From positions 1 through 35,633 of the forward strand of contig JANQPP010000183.1 of assembly GCA_028289405.1 (NCBI GenBank): a stretch of DNA of 35,633 nt, written 5' to 3'. A model generated the notes under the pieces. The model was not told where the DNA came from. It did not search any database and saw only the letters and a list, made by a program, of their open reading frames with translations. Shown piece by piece: positions 9,569 through 17,332 of the stretch. A program made the translations under genes and the position numbers. The DNA is from Pirellulales bacterium (GTDB taxonomy: Bacteria > Planctomycetota > Planctomycetia > Pirellulales > JANQPP01). Position 1 is the stretch's first letter. The number at the start of each line of letters is the position of its first letter.

Positions 9569-10546
9569 CTATTTTTCTTGCTCGGCGTATTCTTCGAACC
9601 GCTCGGCGATGTGGCCGGCTTTTTCATCCCCGCGATGGAAGATCACGCGGTAACGAAAACTGATATGATCTTGCGGGCCCAGTTCGTACGAGCCGTCCAC
9701 GGCGTCGGACCGCTCAAAGTCATGCAAGCCGAACACATTGGCGGCGAATAGTCCGTAGCCCCGCACGTGCCACCGCGTGGGATAGCGGAAGCTGCTGGGA
9801 TGATTGAGAATCGCGATGCCGGCGGTCTTTCCGTTCACCGGGCCATGGTAGTCGATCCACGCGGCCGGTTTTCCCCACGCGTCGGACTCGCCCCGTTTCC
9901 CTTCGCTGGTGACGATTGTGCCACCCAAGCCGGCGGACTCCTTCATGGTCCCCGCCACGCGCACGCCGAAACTTCCCTCCTTGGTATCCCCGAACCGCAC
10001 GGGATCCACGCGGGCCCAAATGTCGATATCGAAATCGATCACACGGGCATCGGGCGTGGCGGAAAAGGTCAGCGTCCGCACATCCTCGCAGAAGAACTTG
10101 CCGTCGGGACCGACCCAGTGGTTTCGCGTGGCGACCACGCCGTGCTGGCCGTCTTCCAGTCTCGTGAATTCTTGATGCAGGATTCTGCCGCCCGCCTCCT
10201 CTTCATGCCAGAAGCTGACAAAAGGCCCGTCCCCCACCGCGACTTCGCCGTGAGTGAACCAGAGCGAACGATGATGCACGTGGTCCTTTCGCTCCCCTTC
10301 CTGGTATTCCATGGGATAACCCCGGGTCATGGCCTGGCCGTCGGGACCGTAAATGGGCCAGACGATCGGCTTGCGACCGGACAGCTTGTGGTACGTGGCG
10401 AAGGGGGCATCGCCGGCGAAGATCTCCACGCCCGCGTCCGTTTCCTTGAGGCGAATCTCGAGGTCTTCACCCCGCGCGGCAGGCATCCAGGCGACCACAC
10501 AGGAGAGTAATAATATGGAGGGCGAAAGGAGCAAGGTGCGGTTCAT
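9569..10546 (-). CDS. DUF6807 (PmoA-like) secreted protein
   Basis: A 325-residue exported protein with signal peptide (LLLSPSILLLSCVVAWMPAARG, cleavage near 26). The body matches the PmoA/DUF6807 family abundant in planctomycetes: KPIVWPIYGPDGQAMTR, HVHHRSLWFTHGEV with three His near 90-93, FWHEEEAGGRILHQEF, a mid-protein DIDIWA strand, and FGLHDFERSD late in the chain. The fold is probably a galactose-mutarotase-like β-sandwich, and members often sit in carbohydrate-use loci. The name PmoA (methane oxygenase) is historical and should not be taken as function. GAGGAG stands 9 nt upstream of ATG 10546. It converges with rdgB. Confidence 0.85.
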   Translation of the reverse strand: MNRTLLLSPSILLLSCVVAWMPAARGEDLEIRLKETDAGVEIFAGDAPFATYHKLSGRKPIVWPIYGPDGQAMTRGYPMEYQEGERKDHVHHRSLWFTHGEVAVGDGPFVSFWHEEEAGGRILHQEFTRLEDGQHGVVATRNHWVGPDGKFFCEDVRTLTFSATPDARVIDFDIDIWARVDPVRFGDTKEGSFGVRVAGTMKESAGLGGTIVTSEGKRGESDAWGKPAAWIDYHGPVNGKTAGIAILNHPSSFRYPTRWHVRGYGLFAANVFGLHDFERSDAVDGSYELGPQDHISFRYRVIFHRGDEKAGHIAERFEEYAEQEK

Positions 10547-10772
10547 CCGGGTGATCTCCTCGGCGTGAAAGGCGGGTCAATTCGCGGCGCTCGCGGGACG
10601 GACCACCAGCGGTGGCATCACGTCCCGGGCAGGCTTCCGCATCCTACCCGCGCGGCAGACGGGAATCCACCTTTTTCGGACAGGAGCAGTATTCGTAAGT
10701 TGGGTGGTTTGCCAACCAGTACCTTGCCCGACCTGGCGAATTTTGGGTGCCGCTTTTGCGGTGAGCGAGTGG

Positions 10773-10801
10773 TTGTTTTGCCCTATTTCGTCGGCTACAC
10801 T
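10773..10801 (+). promoter_or_regulatory. σ70-type promoter of the second PEP-CTERM gene
   Basis: TTGTTT (10773-10778) and TACACT (10796-10801) are spaced by exactly 17 nt and lie 45 bp before the GTG start at 10846. The -35 matches 4 of 6 consensus bases and the -10 matches 4 of 6. The rest of the 10547-10845 gap shows nothing else. Confidence 0.5.
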
Positions 10802-10845
10802 CATGCCTCACGAATTGAAATTTCAACCACCGAGGAAGTTGTGCC

Positions 10846-11493
10846 GTGAAACAGTTCACATCCATCGTCGTCACGATTCTATCGCTTGTCGCTTTCCAAT
10901 CCGCGGCGCATGCCGTGGTGATCGATTTCGACTTCTTTCCCGGCCCAGACGGCATGCTGGGGACTGGGGACGACGTTCCAGTGATTGCGCCTAACGTATT
11001 CAATGACCAGCCGGAACAATTGACCGACCAATATGCGGCATTAGGGATCTTGTTCACGCCCGACCCGCCGGTTGAAGACAAAAACGAAATTTTGTCGAAT
11101 GACTCATTCGGGGGCACACTTCCGGCCGAGTCTGAACCCAATTTGCTTACTACCCGTGCCAGTGCGGGTGGTATTATCGAAGCCGAGTTCACCATTCCCG
11201 TTTTTGAAGTGGGGGCGCTTGTGGGACTCGAAGGCGGAACTCCCGGAAACACACTTACCATTTTCGACGCATTGGATAATCCGCTCGGTTCGGTGTTTGG
11301 AATCAATGAATTCGTGTCGATCTCGTCCGTGGTTCCCATTGCGCGGTTTACCGTCACGGACACCGTGCCAGCTATTGACAATCTGACGTTCACCGTGGGT
11401 TCAGGCGTCGTTCCCGAACCTTCCGCGATTGCCATTTGGGGCCTGCTGGGCCTGACAATCACCGGCTATACCCGTCTGCGTCGCCGCAAATAA
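10846..11493 (+). CDS. PEP-CTERM sorting-domain protein
   Basis: A 215-residue surface-sorted protein. Signal peptide MKQFTSIVVTILSLVAFQSA with cleavage at AHA near 23. Right after it is DGMLGTGDDVPV, an Asp/Gly turn that recurs in planctomycete secreted proteins and may bind Ca2+. The middle is β-rich (AEFTIPVFEVGALVGLEGG), lectin- or adhesin-like, but no family is named. The C-terminus holds VPEPSAIAIWGLLGLTITG and an RLRRRK tail, the exosortase signal. The start is GTG 10846, chosen because AGGAA lies 8 nt upstream and an in-frame stop is close. Promoter upstream and terminator downstream make it a one-gene unit. Confidence 0.87.
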   Translation: MKQFTSIVVTILSLVAFQSAAHAVVIDFDFFPGPDGMLGTGDDVPVIAPNVFNDQPEQLTDQYAALGILFTPDPPVEDKNEILSNDSFGGTLPAESEPNLLTTRASAGGIIEAEFTIPVFEVGALVGLEGGTPGNTLTIFDALDNPLGSVFGINEFVSISSVVPIARFTVTDTVPAIDNLTFTVGSGVVPEPSAIAIWGLLGLTITGYTRLRRRK

Positions 11494-11526
11494 ACGTCGC
11501 AAGACACATCATGCTCGAATCAAGCG

Positions 11527-11559
11527 CCGCCGGTTCCACATGGGGCTGGCGGTTTTTTT
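11527..11559 (+). terminator. intrinsic terminator after the PEP-CTERM gene
   Basis: CCGCCGG (11527-11533) pairs with CTGGCGG (11546-11552), one G-U included, followed by seven T. It lies 33 bp past the stop codon. Confidence 0.75.
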
Positions 11560-11580
11560 GCGCGTAAATCGATAAGCACG

Positions 11581-11635
11581 GCAGGCGGTTTCCCTGGGTG
11601 ACCAGCACCCAGGCTACGATGCTGGCACATCCTGC
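11581..11635. repeat. REP-like palindromic element
   Basis: CTGGGTG (11594-11600) and CACCCAG (11606-11612) form a perfect 7-bp stem with a 5-nt loop, enclosed by GCAGG (11581-11585) and CCTGC (11631-11635). On the minus strand it reads GTAGCCTGGGTGC…, a type of extragenic palindrome common in such genomes. It sits between two converging genes. Only one copy was seen here. Confidence 0.45.
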
Positions 11636-11678
11636 CCATGAACTGCGGTGGCATGGCGACATGACACGAGGCCGTAGG

Positions 11679-12197
11679 CTACCTCTGCCGGGCCGTGGGG
11701 ACCAATACGAAGGCGGCCAAGATCAGCACAACGCCCAGCACCGCGCCGCCCAGAGCGACGCTGGTCCACCTGCCGTACACCGCTTGCATTTCATTCGTGG
11801 GACGGTTGGCATGTTCATGCAGGGGGGATTTTAGAAACTGCCAGGCCAGAATGGAGTCGGCGGGAGTCAAGCTCTCCATGTCGCGGACAATTTGCTCGGC
11901 GATTTTGGGTTGAACTTCTCCGTGCCAATCGATGTTCAACGTGAGGAACGCCCACCAAGCTAAAGAGGCGACCGTCACGGCCAGGCCCAGGAAGACGAGG
12001 CCATGGCGCGGACTCCAGGAACCGCCGGTCTTCGTCGCGGCCGCTTCCGTCACCGGCTCCAGCCGCCGCAAACCGCTCAGGGTCGGCACGTCCACCGACG
12101 CTCCGCAGACGCAATTCAAAGTCTGTCCCGCCTGCGCCACGCCGACGCGGTGCACGTGGCTACATTGCGGACAAGGCAGCAGGTATTGGTCTGCCAT
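11679..12197 (-). CDS. zinc-ribbon membrane protein
   Basis: A 172-residue protein from ATG 12197 (AGAGG 8 nt upstream; the frame extends six codons further but without better signals). The N-terminus has a zinc ribbon: CPQC at about 9-12 and CVCG at about 29-32, the four Cys needed for one Zn2+. A linker leads to a first transmembrane helix (HGLVFLGLAVTVASLAWWAF) and a second near the C-terminus (SVALGGAVLGVVLILAAFVL), with about 75 residues between them, probably extracytoplasmic. Zinc-ribbon membrane proteins of this kind are common in planctomycetes and have no assigned role. It stands 60 bp downstream of an SDR gene and could share its transcript. Confidence 0.8.
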   Translation of the reverse strand: MADQYLLPCPQCSHVHRVGVAQAGQTLNCVCGASVDVPTLSGLRRLEPVTEAAATKTGGSWSPRHGLVFLGLAVTVASLAWWAFLTLNIDWHGEVQPKIAEQIVRDMESLTPADSILAWQFLKSPLHEHANRPTNEMQAVYGRWTSVALGGAVLGVVLILAAFVLVPTARQR

Positions 12198-12257
12198 GAA
12201 ATTACCTCTTGTCACGGTTCTAGCGCGGGCCGGCGAATCCGGTGAGCCGCCGTATCT

Positions 12258-13061
12258 TCATTCGGGCACTCCCGTTCCCCGGCTGGCCCACCAGGGGAGC
12301 GTGATGCCACCGTCGATCAGCAGCGAGCTGCCGGTCATGTAATCGCTGCGGGGATCGCAGACGAAGACCACCCCCCGCGCGATCTCCTCGGGCTGGCCCA
12401 GCCGGCCCCAGGGAAGTTTTTCGCCGCTGCGTTGGATCTGTTCCTCGGAAGCGTATTTCCTCTCTCCCGGAGTGTCGATCCAGCCGGGATGAATCAGATT
12501 CACACGGATGCGAAACTCCGCCAATTCGATCGCGGCGGTCCGGGCCATCTGATCCAAGGCGGCCTTGGACATGTTATACGCCATCGCGCGGGGGACGGGT
12601 ACATAGGCGTGGGGAGAGCTGATGACGACGATCGATCCGCCTCGCTCGTCTCCGGCACGGCGTCGGGCGATCATGGCCCGGCTGGCGGCTCGGAGCGTGT
12701 AAAACGCGCCCCACATGGTGACGTCGAGCGTGCGGTGGAATCCGTCCATGTCCGCGTCATAGAAGGGCTCACGGTCGCTGAAGCAGGCATTGGTCACGGC
12801 GATGTCCAGCCGCCCCCGCTCAGCCACGATCCGCTCCACCAAGGCATCGACGGCGGATTGGTCCGCGACGTCGGCACGATGCAATGAGGCGGAGCCTCCC
12901 GCTTGCCGGATGGCCGCGGCCACCTCCTCCGCTTCACCATCATGGGAACGATAATTGATCGCCACGTGCGCTCCCGCCTCGGCCAGAGCGAGGGCAATGG
13001 CTCGGCCAATCCCACGGCTCGCGCCGGTGACCAGGGCGATCTGATCTTGCAATGCGGACAT
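12258..13061 (-). CDS. short-chain dehydrogenase/reductase
   Basis: A classical SDR of 267 residues. TGASRGIGRAIA is at 12-23, the β4 motif is TNAC (90-93) instead of NNAG, the catalytic Ser149, Tyr162 and Lys166 (YNMSK) are in place, and the C-terminus has LLIDGGITLPWW. The NNAG to TNAC change is uncommon but the catalytic set is intact. Substrate unknown; FabG- or glucose-dehydrogenase-like reductase. ATG 13061 is selected over the longer frame because GGGAG lies 6 nt upstream and the Rossmann motif starts right after. It is a distant paralogue of the SDR at 3199-3975, similar in layout only. Confidence 0.9.
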   Translation of the reverse strand: MSALQDQIALVTGASRGIGRAIALALAEAGAHVAINYRSHDGEAEEVAAAIRQAGGSASLHRADVADQSAVDALVERIVAERGRLDIAVTNACFSDREPFYDADMDGFHRTLDVTMWGAFYTLRAASRAMIARRRAGDERGGSIVVISSPHAYVPVPRAMAYNMSKAALDQMARTAAIELAEFRIRVNLIHPGWIDTPGERKYASEEQIQRSGEKLPWGRLGQPEEIARGVVFVCDPRSDYMTGSSLLIDGGITLPWWASRGTGVPE

Positions 13062-13789
13062 GCGGGCTCCCGGAATGAGTGAAATGGAAGAACTATCGCT
13101 TCGGCGTGGGGTTCGAGTCCTCATGCTAGCTGTCCACGTCGAAGCTGACAAGGATAACTCGTTTCATGTTTCCTATATTGCCCATGCATTCAAATTTGGC
13201 GCTCTAGTGAAGATCAGTAGCGGGAAAATGGGCGGTCAATTCCATTCATCAGGAGGAATTTCCACGGATGCATAACCAAACTCTGGACGTTGGATTTCCC
13301 CACGTTAAAATTATGCAGTTCGGCCCGCGTCAAGACATGTCAACAATACCTACCGACAGTCCGGATTCCTTGAAGTCCTGCTGACAATCTGAACGGAAAG
13401 CGGGCCTTTCTCGCAAAGAGGCAGTCTCGCGGGCTTGGGTAAATAAGGATGTCTGGGCAATAAGAAATTCTCTACAAGAGGAGATTTCGTGAGAATATTT
13501 TACCAATTGCCGAGTCAGCCCCACGCGGCGCCGAACCGGTGGTAAAATTAGTTGGCCATCAGCCAACGGAGAAGAAAACATCAAGAGGCCCAACGAATTC
13601 GTAGGGCAGTACATGTCGCCCGTGGGGGTAGGTGAGACGGGCGGCTGAGAAGCGCGGCGGCTTTCCTCGTAAGATCTTCGGGATACTTTGCGCTGAGGTC
13701 GCACCATGTTTTCGAATGTTGGATTCGCGAATCTGGGCACGCTCTCGCATACTCCCTTTTTCTGTGGCTCGTTTGAGGAGTGAAAAACC
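13062..13789. other. 728-bp leader region between SDR and sigma factor genes
   Basis: No supported gene. It must contain the divergent promoters of both neighbours. A small hairpin GTTGGC/GCCAAC (13551-13567) is visible, and AT-richer stretches near 13300 and 13490-13550 could hold promoters, but none matches consensus well enough to call. Confidence 0.4.
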
Positions 13790-15358
13790 TTGTACGACGC
13801 ATTGCTGGATGATTTAGATGACGTGAATGGCGGTACCGATGTCGCCGATGAACTGAACCAAAAGAACGTGGAGGATTCAGACGACGAGGAGATGGATATC
13901 CTTGATGTCGACACGGACGAAGACAATAGCAACTCAGACGATGACGGCTCCGGTGATCCGCTGGGGGTGAGTGAACTGGAGGCGGAATCCTGGTCGGACG
14001 ATCCGGTTCGCATGTATCTCACCCAAATGGGGGAGATCCCGCTCCTTTCGCGGAAGGAAGAGATTCGGCTCGCCAAGGCGATTGAAATGTCGCGGGCACT
14101 CTTCCGCCGCAAACTGCTGGAGTGTGATTATGTGATTCAGATCGCGGTCAAGGATCTCCAACGCGTGCACGTGGGAGAGTTGCCGTTCGACCGCACGGTA
14201 CAAGTTTCCGTGACGGACCGGTTGGAGAAGGATCAGATCCAAGGCCGGCTGCCGCAGAATCTGCGGACGCTCGAGATCATTCTCCAGCAAAATCGCGACG
14301 ACTATTTCACCGCCGTGAATAAGAAGCAGAAGATGTCCGTCCGTCGCGCGGCATGGTCGCGCTTGGGGCGTCGCCGTCGCCGGGCCGTGCGGCTCGTGGA
14401 GGAGCTCGGTTTGCGGACGCAACGGATCGAATCCAAGATTCGTACCCTGGAAGAGTTCAGCTACCGCTTGGACGAGTTGCAGGCCCTGCTCAAGGCGAGC
14501 CGCAAGTCGAAGAAACAGGCGGAGGAGCGGCGGCAATGGCTGCATGAGTATCGTCAGATTCTCATGAACCTGCAGGAAACTCCGACCAGCCTTCGCAATC
14601 GCGTGCGTTCGGTGAAGGAGGTCTACGACCGCTATCAGAAGGCGAAGCGAGGGCTCTCCGAAGGGAACCTGCGGTTGGTCGTCTCCATCGCCAAGAAGTA
14701 CCGCAATCGCGGCCTCAGCTTCCTCGACCTGATCCAGGAGGGGAACGCCGGCCTGATGCGGGCGGTCGACAAGTTCGAGTATCGCCGCGGCTTCAAGTTC
14801 TGCACGTATGCCACGTGGTGGATTCGGCAGGCGATTACCCGCGCCGTGGCGGACCAGAGCCGCACGATTCGCATCCCCGTGCATATGGTGGAGACCATGT
14901 CCCGCGTGCGGAACGTGTCCCGGGCCTTGCTCCAACGTTTGGGCCGTGAACCGACGATTGAGGAGACGGCGCGTGCCGCCGGCACCGCGATCGATGAAAC
15001 CCGCCGCGTGCTCGCCATGAGCCGGTATCCCATCAGTTTGGACCGGCCCGTGGGCAACAGTGAGGACAGCCACTTCGGTGACCTGCTCCCCGATGGCGGC
15101 GCGGAGAGCCCCGCCGTGGGCGCTGCCCAGGAGATGCTCCGCAACCGTATCACCAAGGTGCTCAAGACCCTCAGCTATCGTGAACGGGAGATCATCAAGC
15201 TCCGTTACGGGCTGGGGGACGGATACAGCTACACCTTGGAAGAGGTGGGGCACATCTTCAAGGTGACCCGGGAACGTATCCGCCAGATCGAAGCCAAGGC
15301 GGTCCGCAAGCTGCAGCAGCCGAGCCGCAGCCAGGAACTGGCCGGCTTCCTCGACTAA
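13790..15358 (+). CDS. rpoD: primary sigma factor, RpoD/SigA family
   Basis: A σ70-family factor of 522 residues that directs RNA polymerase to housekeeping promoters. The first 65 residues are strongly acidic (Asp/Glu-rich, for example DSDDEEMDILDVDTDEDNSN), like region 1.1. Region 1.2 starts near 68 (DDPVRMYLTQMGEIPLLSR). A basic, helical 190-residue non-conserved part follows. Region 2 begins near 295 (NLRLVVSIAKKYRNRGLSF … FKFCTYATWWIRQAI), region 3 near 365 (IRIPVHMVETM) and region 4 ends the protein (YTLEEVGHIFKVTRERIRQI). The start is TTG 13790, supported by GAGGAG 9 nt upstream and no better ATG before residue 35. A strong terminator follows. Confidence 0.95.
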   Translation: MYDALLDDLDDVNGGTDVADELNQKNVEDSDDEEMDILDVDTDEDNSNSDDDGSGDPLGVSELEAESWSDDPVRMYLTQMGEIPLLSRKEEIRLAKAIEMSRALFRRKLLECDYVIQIAVKDLQRVHVGELPFDRTVQVSVTDRLEKDQIQGRLPQNLRTLEIILQQNRDDYFTAVNKKQKMSVRRAAWSRLGRRRRRAVRLVEELGLRTQRIESKIRTLEEFSYRLDELQALLKASRKSKKQAEERRQWLHEYRQILMNLQETPTSLRNRVRSVKEVYDRYQKAKRGLSEGNLRLVVSIAKKYRNRGLSFLDLIQEGNAGLMRAVDKFEYRRGFKFCTYATWWIRQAITRAVADQSRTIRIPVHMVETMSRVRNVSRALLQRLGREPTIEETARAAGTAIDETRRVLAMSRYPISLDRPVGNSEDSHFGDLLPDGGAESPAVGAAQEMLRNRITKVLKTLSYREREIIKLRYGLGDGYSYTLEEVGHIFKVTRERIRQIEAKAVRKLQQPSRSQELAGFLD

Positions 15359-15390
15359 GCACGATTCGCTGAAATTGACATCTCAACCGC

Positions 15391-15422
15391 GCCGGCAAGG
15401 TTCATCGCCTTGCCGGCTTTTT
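15391..15422 (+). terminator. strong intrinsic terminator of rpoD
   Basis: GCCGGCAAGG and CCTTGCCGGC form a perfect 10-bp stem with a 7-nt loop, followed by five T. It lies 33 bp after the stop codon. The next 220 bp to 15644 show no gene. Confidence 0.92.
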
Positions 15423-15644
15423 ACGCGCTAGGCAGCAATCGTGGGCCTCGCGAGGCTTGGACGATATCTCATCCGCCGACCAGCAGCGTCAACTTCACGA
15501 AGGCGACATGCATGCCCGGCCGGATGGTAACTTCCTCCTCCAGGTTTGCCGCCTGGCGATTGCCGATCAAGCTGATTCATGGGTTCCGCCGCCTGTTGCC
15601 GCCGTATGGATGAGCGAAGCGGCATTTCGTCCACGCGGATCGGA

Positions 15645-16202
15645 TTACTTTTCGCGGTGCAGCTCCGCCTTCAAGAACGTGATCCAATTCCCCTCGTCGT
15701 CCTGCATCTCGGACGTGGCGATGATCCAATCCGGAGTTTGGAACTCGTAGTTGTCGCGGTATTTGGCCGGTTTGCCTTGCGCCAAGATGTTGGGGCCTTG
15801 CGCCTCGAGTATCAGCTTCTTCCCTGATTGGTCGACGGTCCCTTCGTATTGCCATAGGCGATGCGACGCCGAATCGACCCAGGTGCCGACGTACTTCTTC
15901 TTGGCCGGGTCATATCCGATTGTTTGCAGGCCACGCACGGTGTGGCCTTGCATATGGGCCTTCATGTCGTTGACGACCCAAAAATTGCCGAGCATGCGCG
16001 ATGTCATGGAACCGGTGGATTCGACGGGCGGCTCGTCGGGGGCCATGATAGCTTTGCTGGTGGAGGTCCACTTGCCCTCAAACTGCCGTAGCCACTGGTG
16101 TTCGGGAGACGGTGCGGGCTCTGCCGGCGACTCCTGGGCGGACGCCGAACTGAGCGGAGCAGCAACCAGCAGAACCACGAACATCCACCTTATGTGCGGC
16201 AT
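15645..16202 (-). CDS. DUF1579 secreted protein
   Basis: A 185-residue exported protein. Signal peptide MPHIRWMFVVLLVAAPLSSASA with cleavage near residue 22, then an Ala/Pro/Glu linker and the DUF1579 domain: HQWLRQFEGKWTSTSKAI, MLGNFWVVNDMKAHMQG, QTIGYDPAKKKYVGTWVDS and a final strand near WITFLKAELHREK. The family is a lipocalin-like β-barrel of unknown ligand, often a secreted protein in planctomycetes. ATG 16202 is chosen because AAGGATC lies 8 nt upstream and the signal peptide begins there; the frame stays open further upstream without support. Isolated gene. Confidence 0.87.
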   Translation of the reverse strand: MPHIRWMFVVLLVAAPLSSASAQESPAEPAPSPEHQWLRQFEGKWTSTSKAIMAPDEPPVESTGSMTSRMLGNFWVVNDMKAHMQGHTVRGLQTIGYDPAKKKYVGTWVDSASHRLWQYEGTVDQSGKKLILEAQGPNILAQGKPAKYRDNYEFQTPDWIIATSEMQDDEGNWITFLKAELHREK

Positions 16203-16501
16203 GAGTTGATCCTTGTGTCGGGCAGCCGAGTCGGTTGATACGCATGGGGTTGGTGGCCATTGTAAGACACCGTGCACGCCTGCAAGCAAGAGATTTTTTA
16301 ATTATTTTGGCTTCGCCCTCGCGGCCCACGATCATCTTGACTTGGGCGGGGAAACCTGGAACAAGGGTTTTGCCGGCTGCCCTTGCCGCTTACCCGCGAA
16401 AAGCCGCCAAGTAAAGGTTGCGGGAGCGCGGTCATCCAGTAAAATTAAGGTGGGGTGGCTCTTACTGTTTCATTCCGAACTCTTCACAAAGGGCTTGATC
16501 C

Positions 16502-16684
16502 TTGCTGACCGAACAAGAGATCTCACGACATTGGCGGAAGCTGTTCAAGGATACCAAGGTCACGGATGAAGTTATCACGAAGGCCGAATCGCTACTCGAC
16601 GAGTTGCGGCCGGAAAGTCCCCTGCGGCACCGCCTCGACATGGAGCTGGGCGAGCTCCGCAAGCTCTCCGCGGCGAGAAATTAA
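16502..16684 (+). CDS. small conserved-looking helical protein (60 aa)
   Basis: A 60-residue protein, almost entirely helical and charged: HWRKLFKDTKVTDEVITKAE followed by LLDELRPESPLRHRLDMELG. It has no signal peptide, membrane segment or metal site. The only available upstream start is TTG 16502, with AAGGGC about 9 nt before it. The composition and regular heptad-like pattern argue for a real cytoplasmic protein; similar short proteins occur in planctomycetes, to my recollection. Function unknown. Confidence 0.6.
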   Translation: MLTEQEISRHWRKLFKDTKVTDEVITKAESLLDELRPESPLRHRLDMELGELRKLSAARN

Positions 16685-16701
16685 GACGCGTTTCGGAGAT
16701 G

Positions 16702-16846
16702 TTCACGGCATTCTCGGCGTGAGGAGCCGTGAAACCCAGCACCGTTGACGCTGCATGTCCGTGCGATATTCACGGACATTTGTGCAGAGCATTCGCGCTC
16801 TGTGGGAAGCGGTGAATAGCGACCATCGCCGCGCAAGCAAGCGGCG
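16702..16846. repeat. chain of four hairpins
   Basis: Four perfect stems follow one another: TTCACGGC/GCCGTGAA (16702-16733), ATGTCCGTG/CACGGACAT (16755-16779), CAGAGC/GCTCTG (16785-16802) and CGCCGC/GCGGCG (16827-16846). The cluster begins 18 bp after a stop codon. No T-run follows, so it is not a simple terminator. Confidence 0.5.
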
Positions 16847-16854
16847 TCTTGGGC

Positions 16855-16992
16855 CTAGTAGGCATCCCCGGGCACTGCCCAGCCTTCTTCCCGTCCTAGC
16901 AGCGCGAACAGGACCTCTTGCTCCGTGCTACCGTTGATGTAGTGAACGGAACCATCGCCGCGAGCGTCACTGCTTGTAGGGACTTTTTCCAC
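16855..16992 (-). pseudogene. possible small ORF or gene tail (45 codons)
   Basis: On the minus strand a frame of 54 open codons ends in TAG at 16855-16857 and reads plausibly as protein: GDGSVHYINGSTEQEVLFAL followed by LGREEGWAVPGDAY. A GTG at 16992 preceded by GGAGG (12 nt away, rather far) could start it. It may be a tiny gene or the C-terminal remnant of a lost one; an overlapping frame upstream (NDVVEEHIRRGKSPYKQ, then stop) also looks coding-like, suggesting frameshift decay. Family not recognised. Confidence 0.3.
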
Positions 16993-17111
16993 GTCGGATG
17001 TGTTCCTCCACGACGTCGTTCAGCTTTTCGTGGCACGCGTTGTGTGTCGGTACTCCGCTGGGCTCCCACGAGGTTTCGAACCGCCTGGCCCGTGAAAAAA
17101 GCGTGAGCTAT

Positions 17112-17283
17112 CCTTCCGTTGAAAAACGTCCTCGTGACGTTTCTCAACCTCGTCGTCGTGCTTTCGATGATTGACGCAGCGAAGCTGCTCCCGGCTCTCA
17201 AAATCACGACTTACGTCGCTATTTTGAGCGTCACTTCCGTGGGACGCCGCCGCCTGTTGAGTCCATCAACAGCCTGCTATGAT
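17112..17283 (+). repeat. dispersed hairpin-rich repeat, copy A
   Basis: This segment aligns with 30503-30670 in the same orientation; the best block (17214-17238 against 30605-30629) differs at 1 of 25 bases. It carries three stems: 17118-17130 with 17136-17148 (12 of 13 pairs), CTCAAAAT with ATTTTGAG (17197-17204, 17221-17228) and CTGTTGA with TCAACAG (17254-17272). It ends 50 bp before alaS. On the minus strand it has an in-frame stop where copy B is open. Confidence 0.7.
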
Positions 17284-17332
17284 GGCGCGGCGGGAGATGC
17301 CAGGCTGAAGCGAACCCAGGAATCCGATTTTC

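Noticed and set aside
13268..13384. 38-codon ORF preceded by AGGAGG
   Set aside because: The spacing to ATG is 11 nt and the translation (MHNQTLDVGFPHVKIMQFG…) shows no recognisable pattern; chance is likely.
13330..14112. 260-codon minus-strand frame across the sigma factor start
   Set aside because: Ser-rich shadow of the acidic Asp/Glu codons of the sigma factor N-terminus.
16015..16035. GGATTCGAC motif resembling the tmRNA 5' end
   Set aside because: It lies inside the DUF1579 coding region and lacks the acceptor-stem partner.
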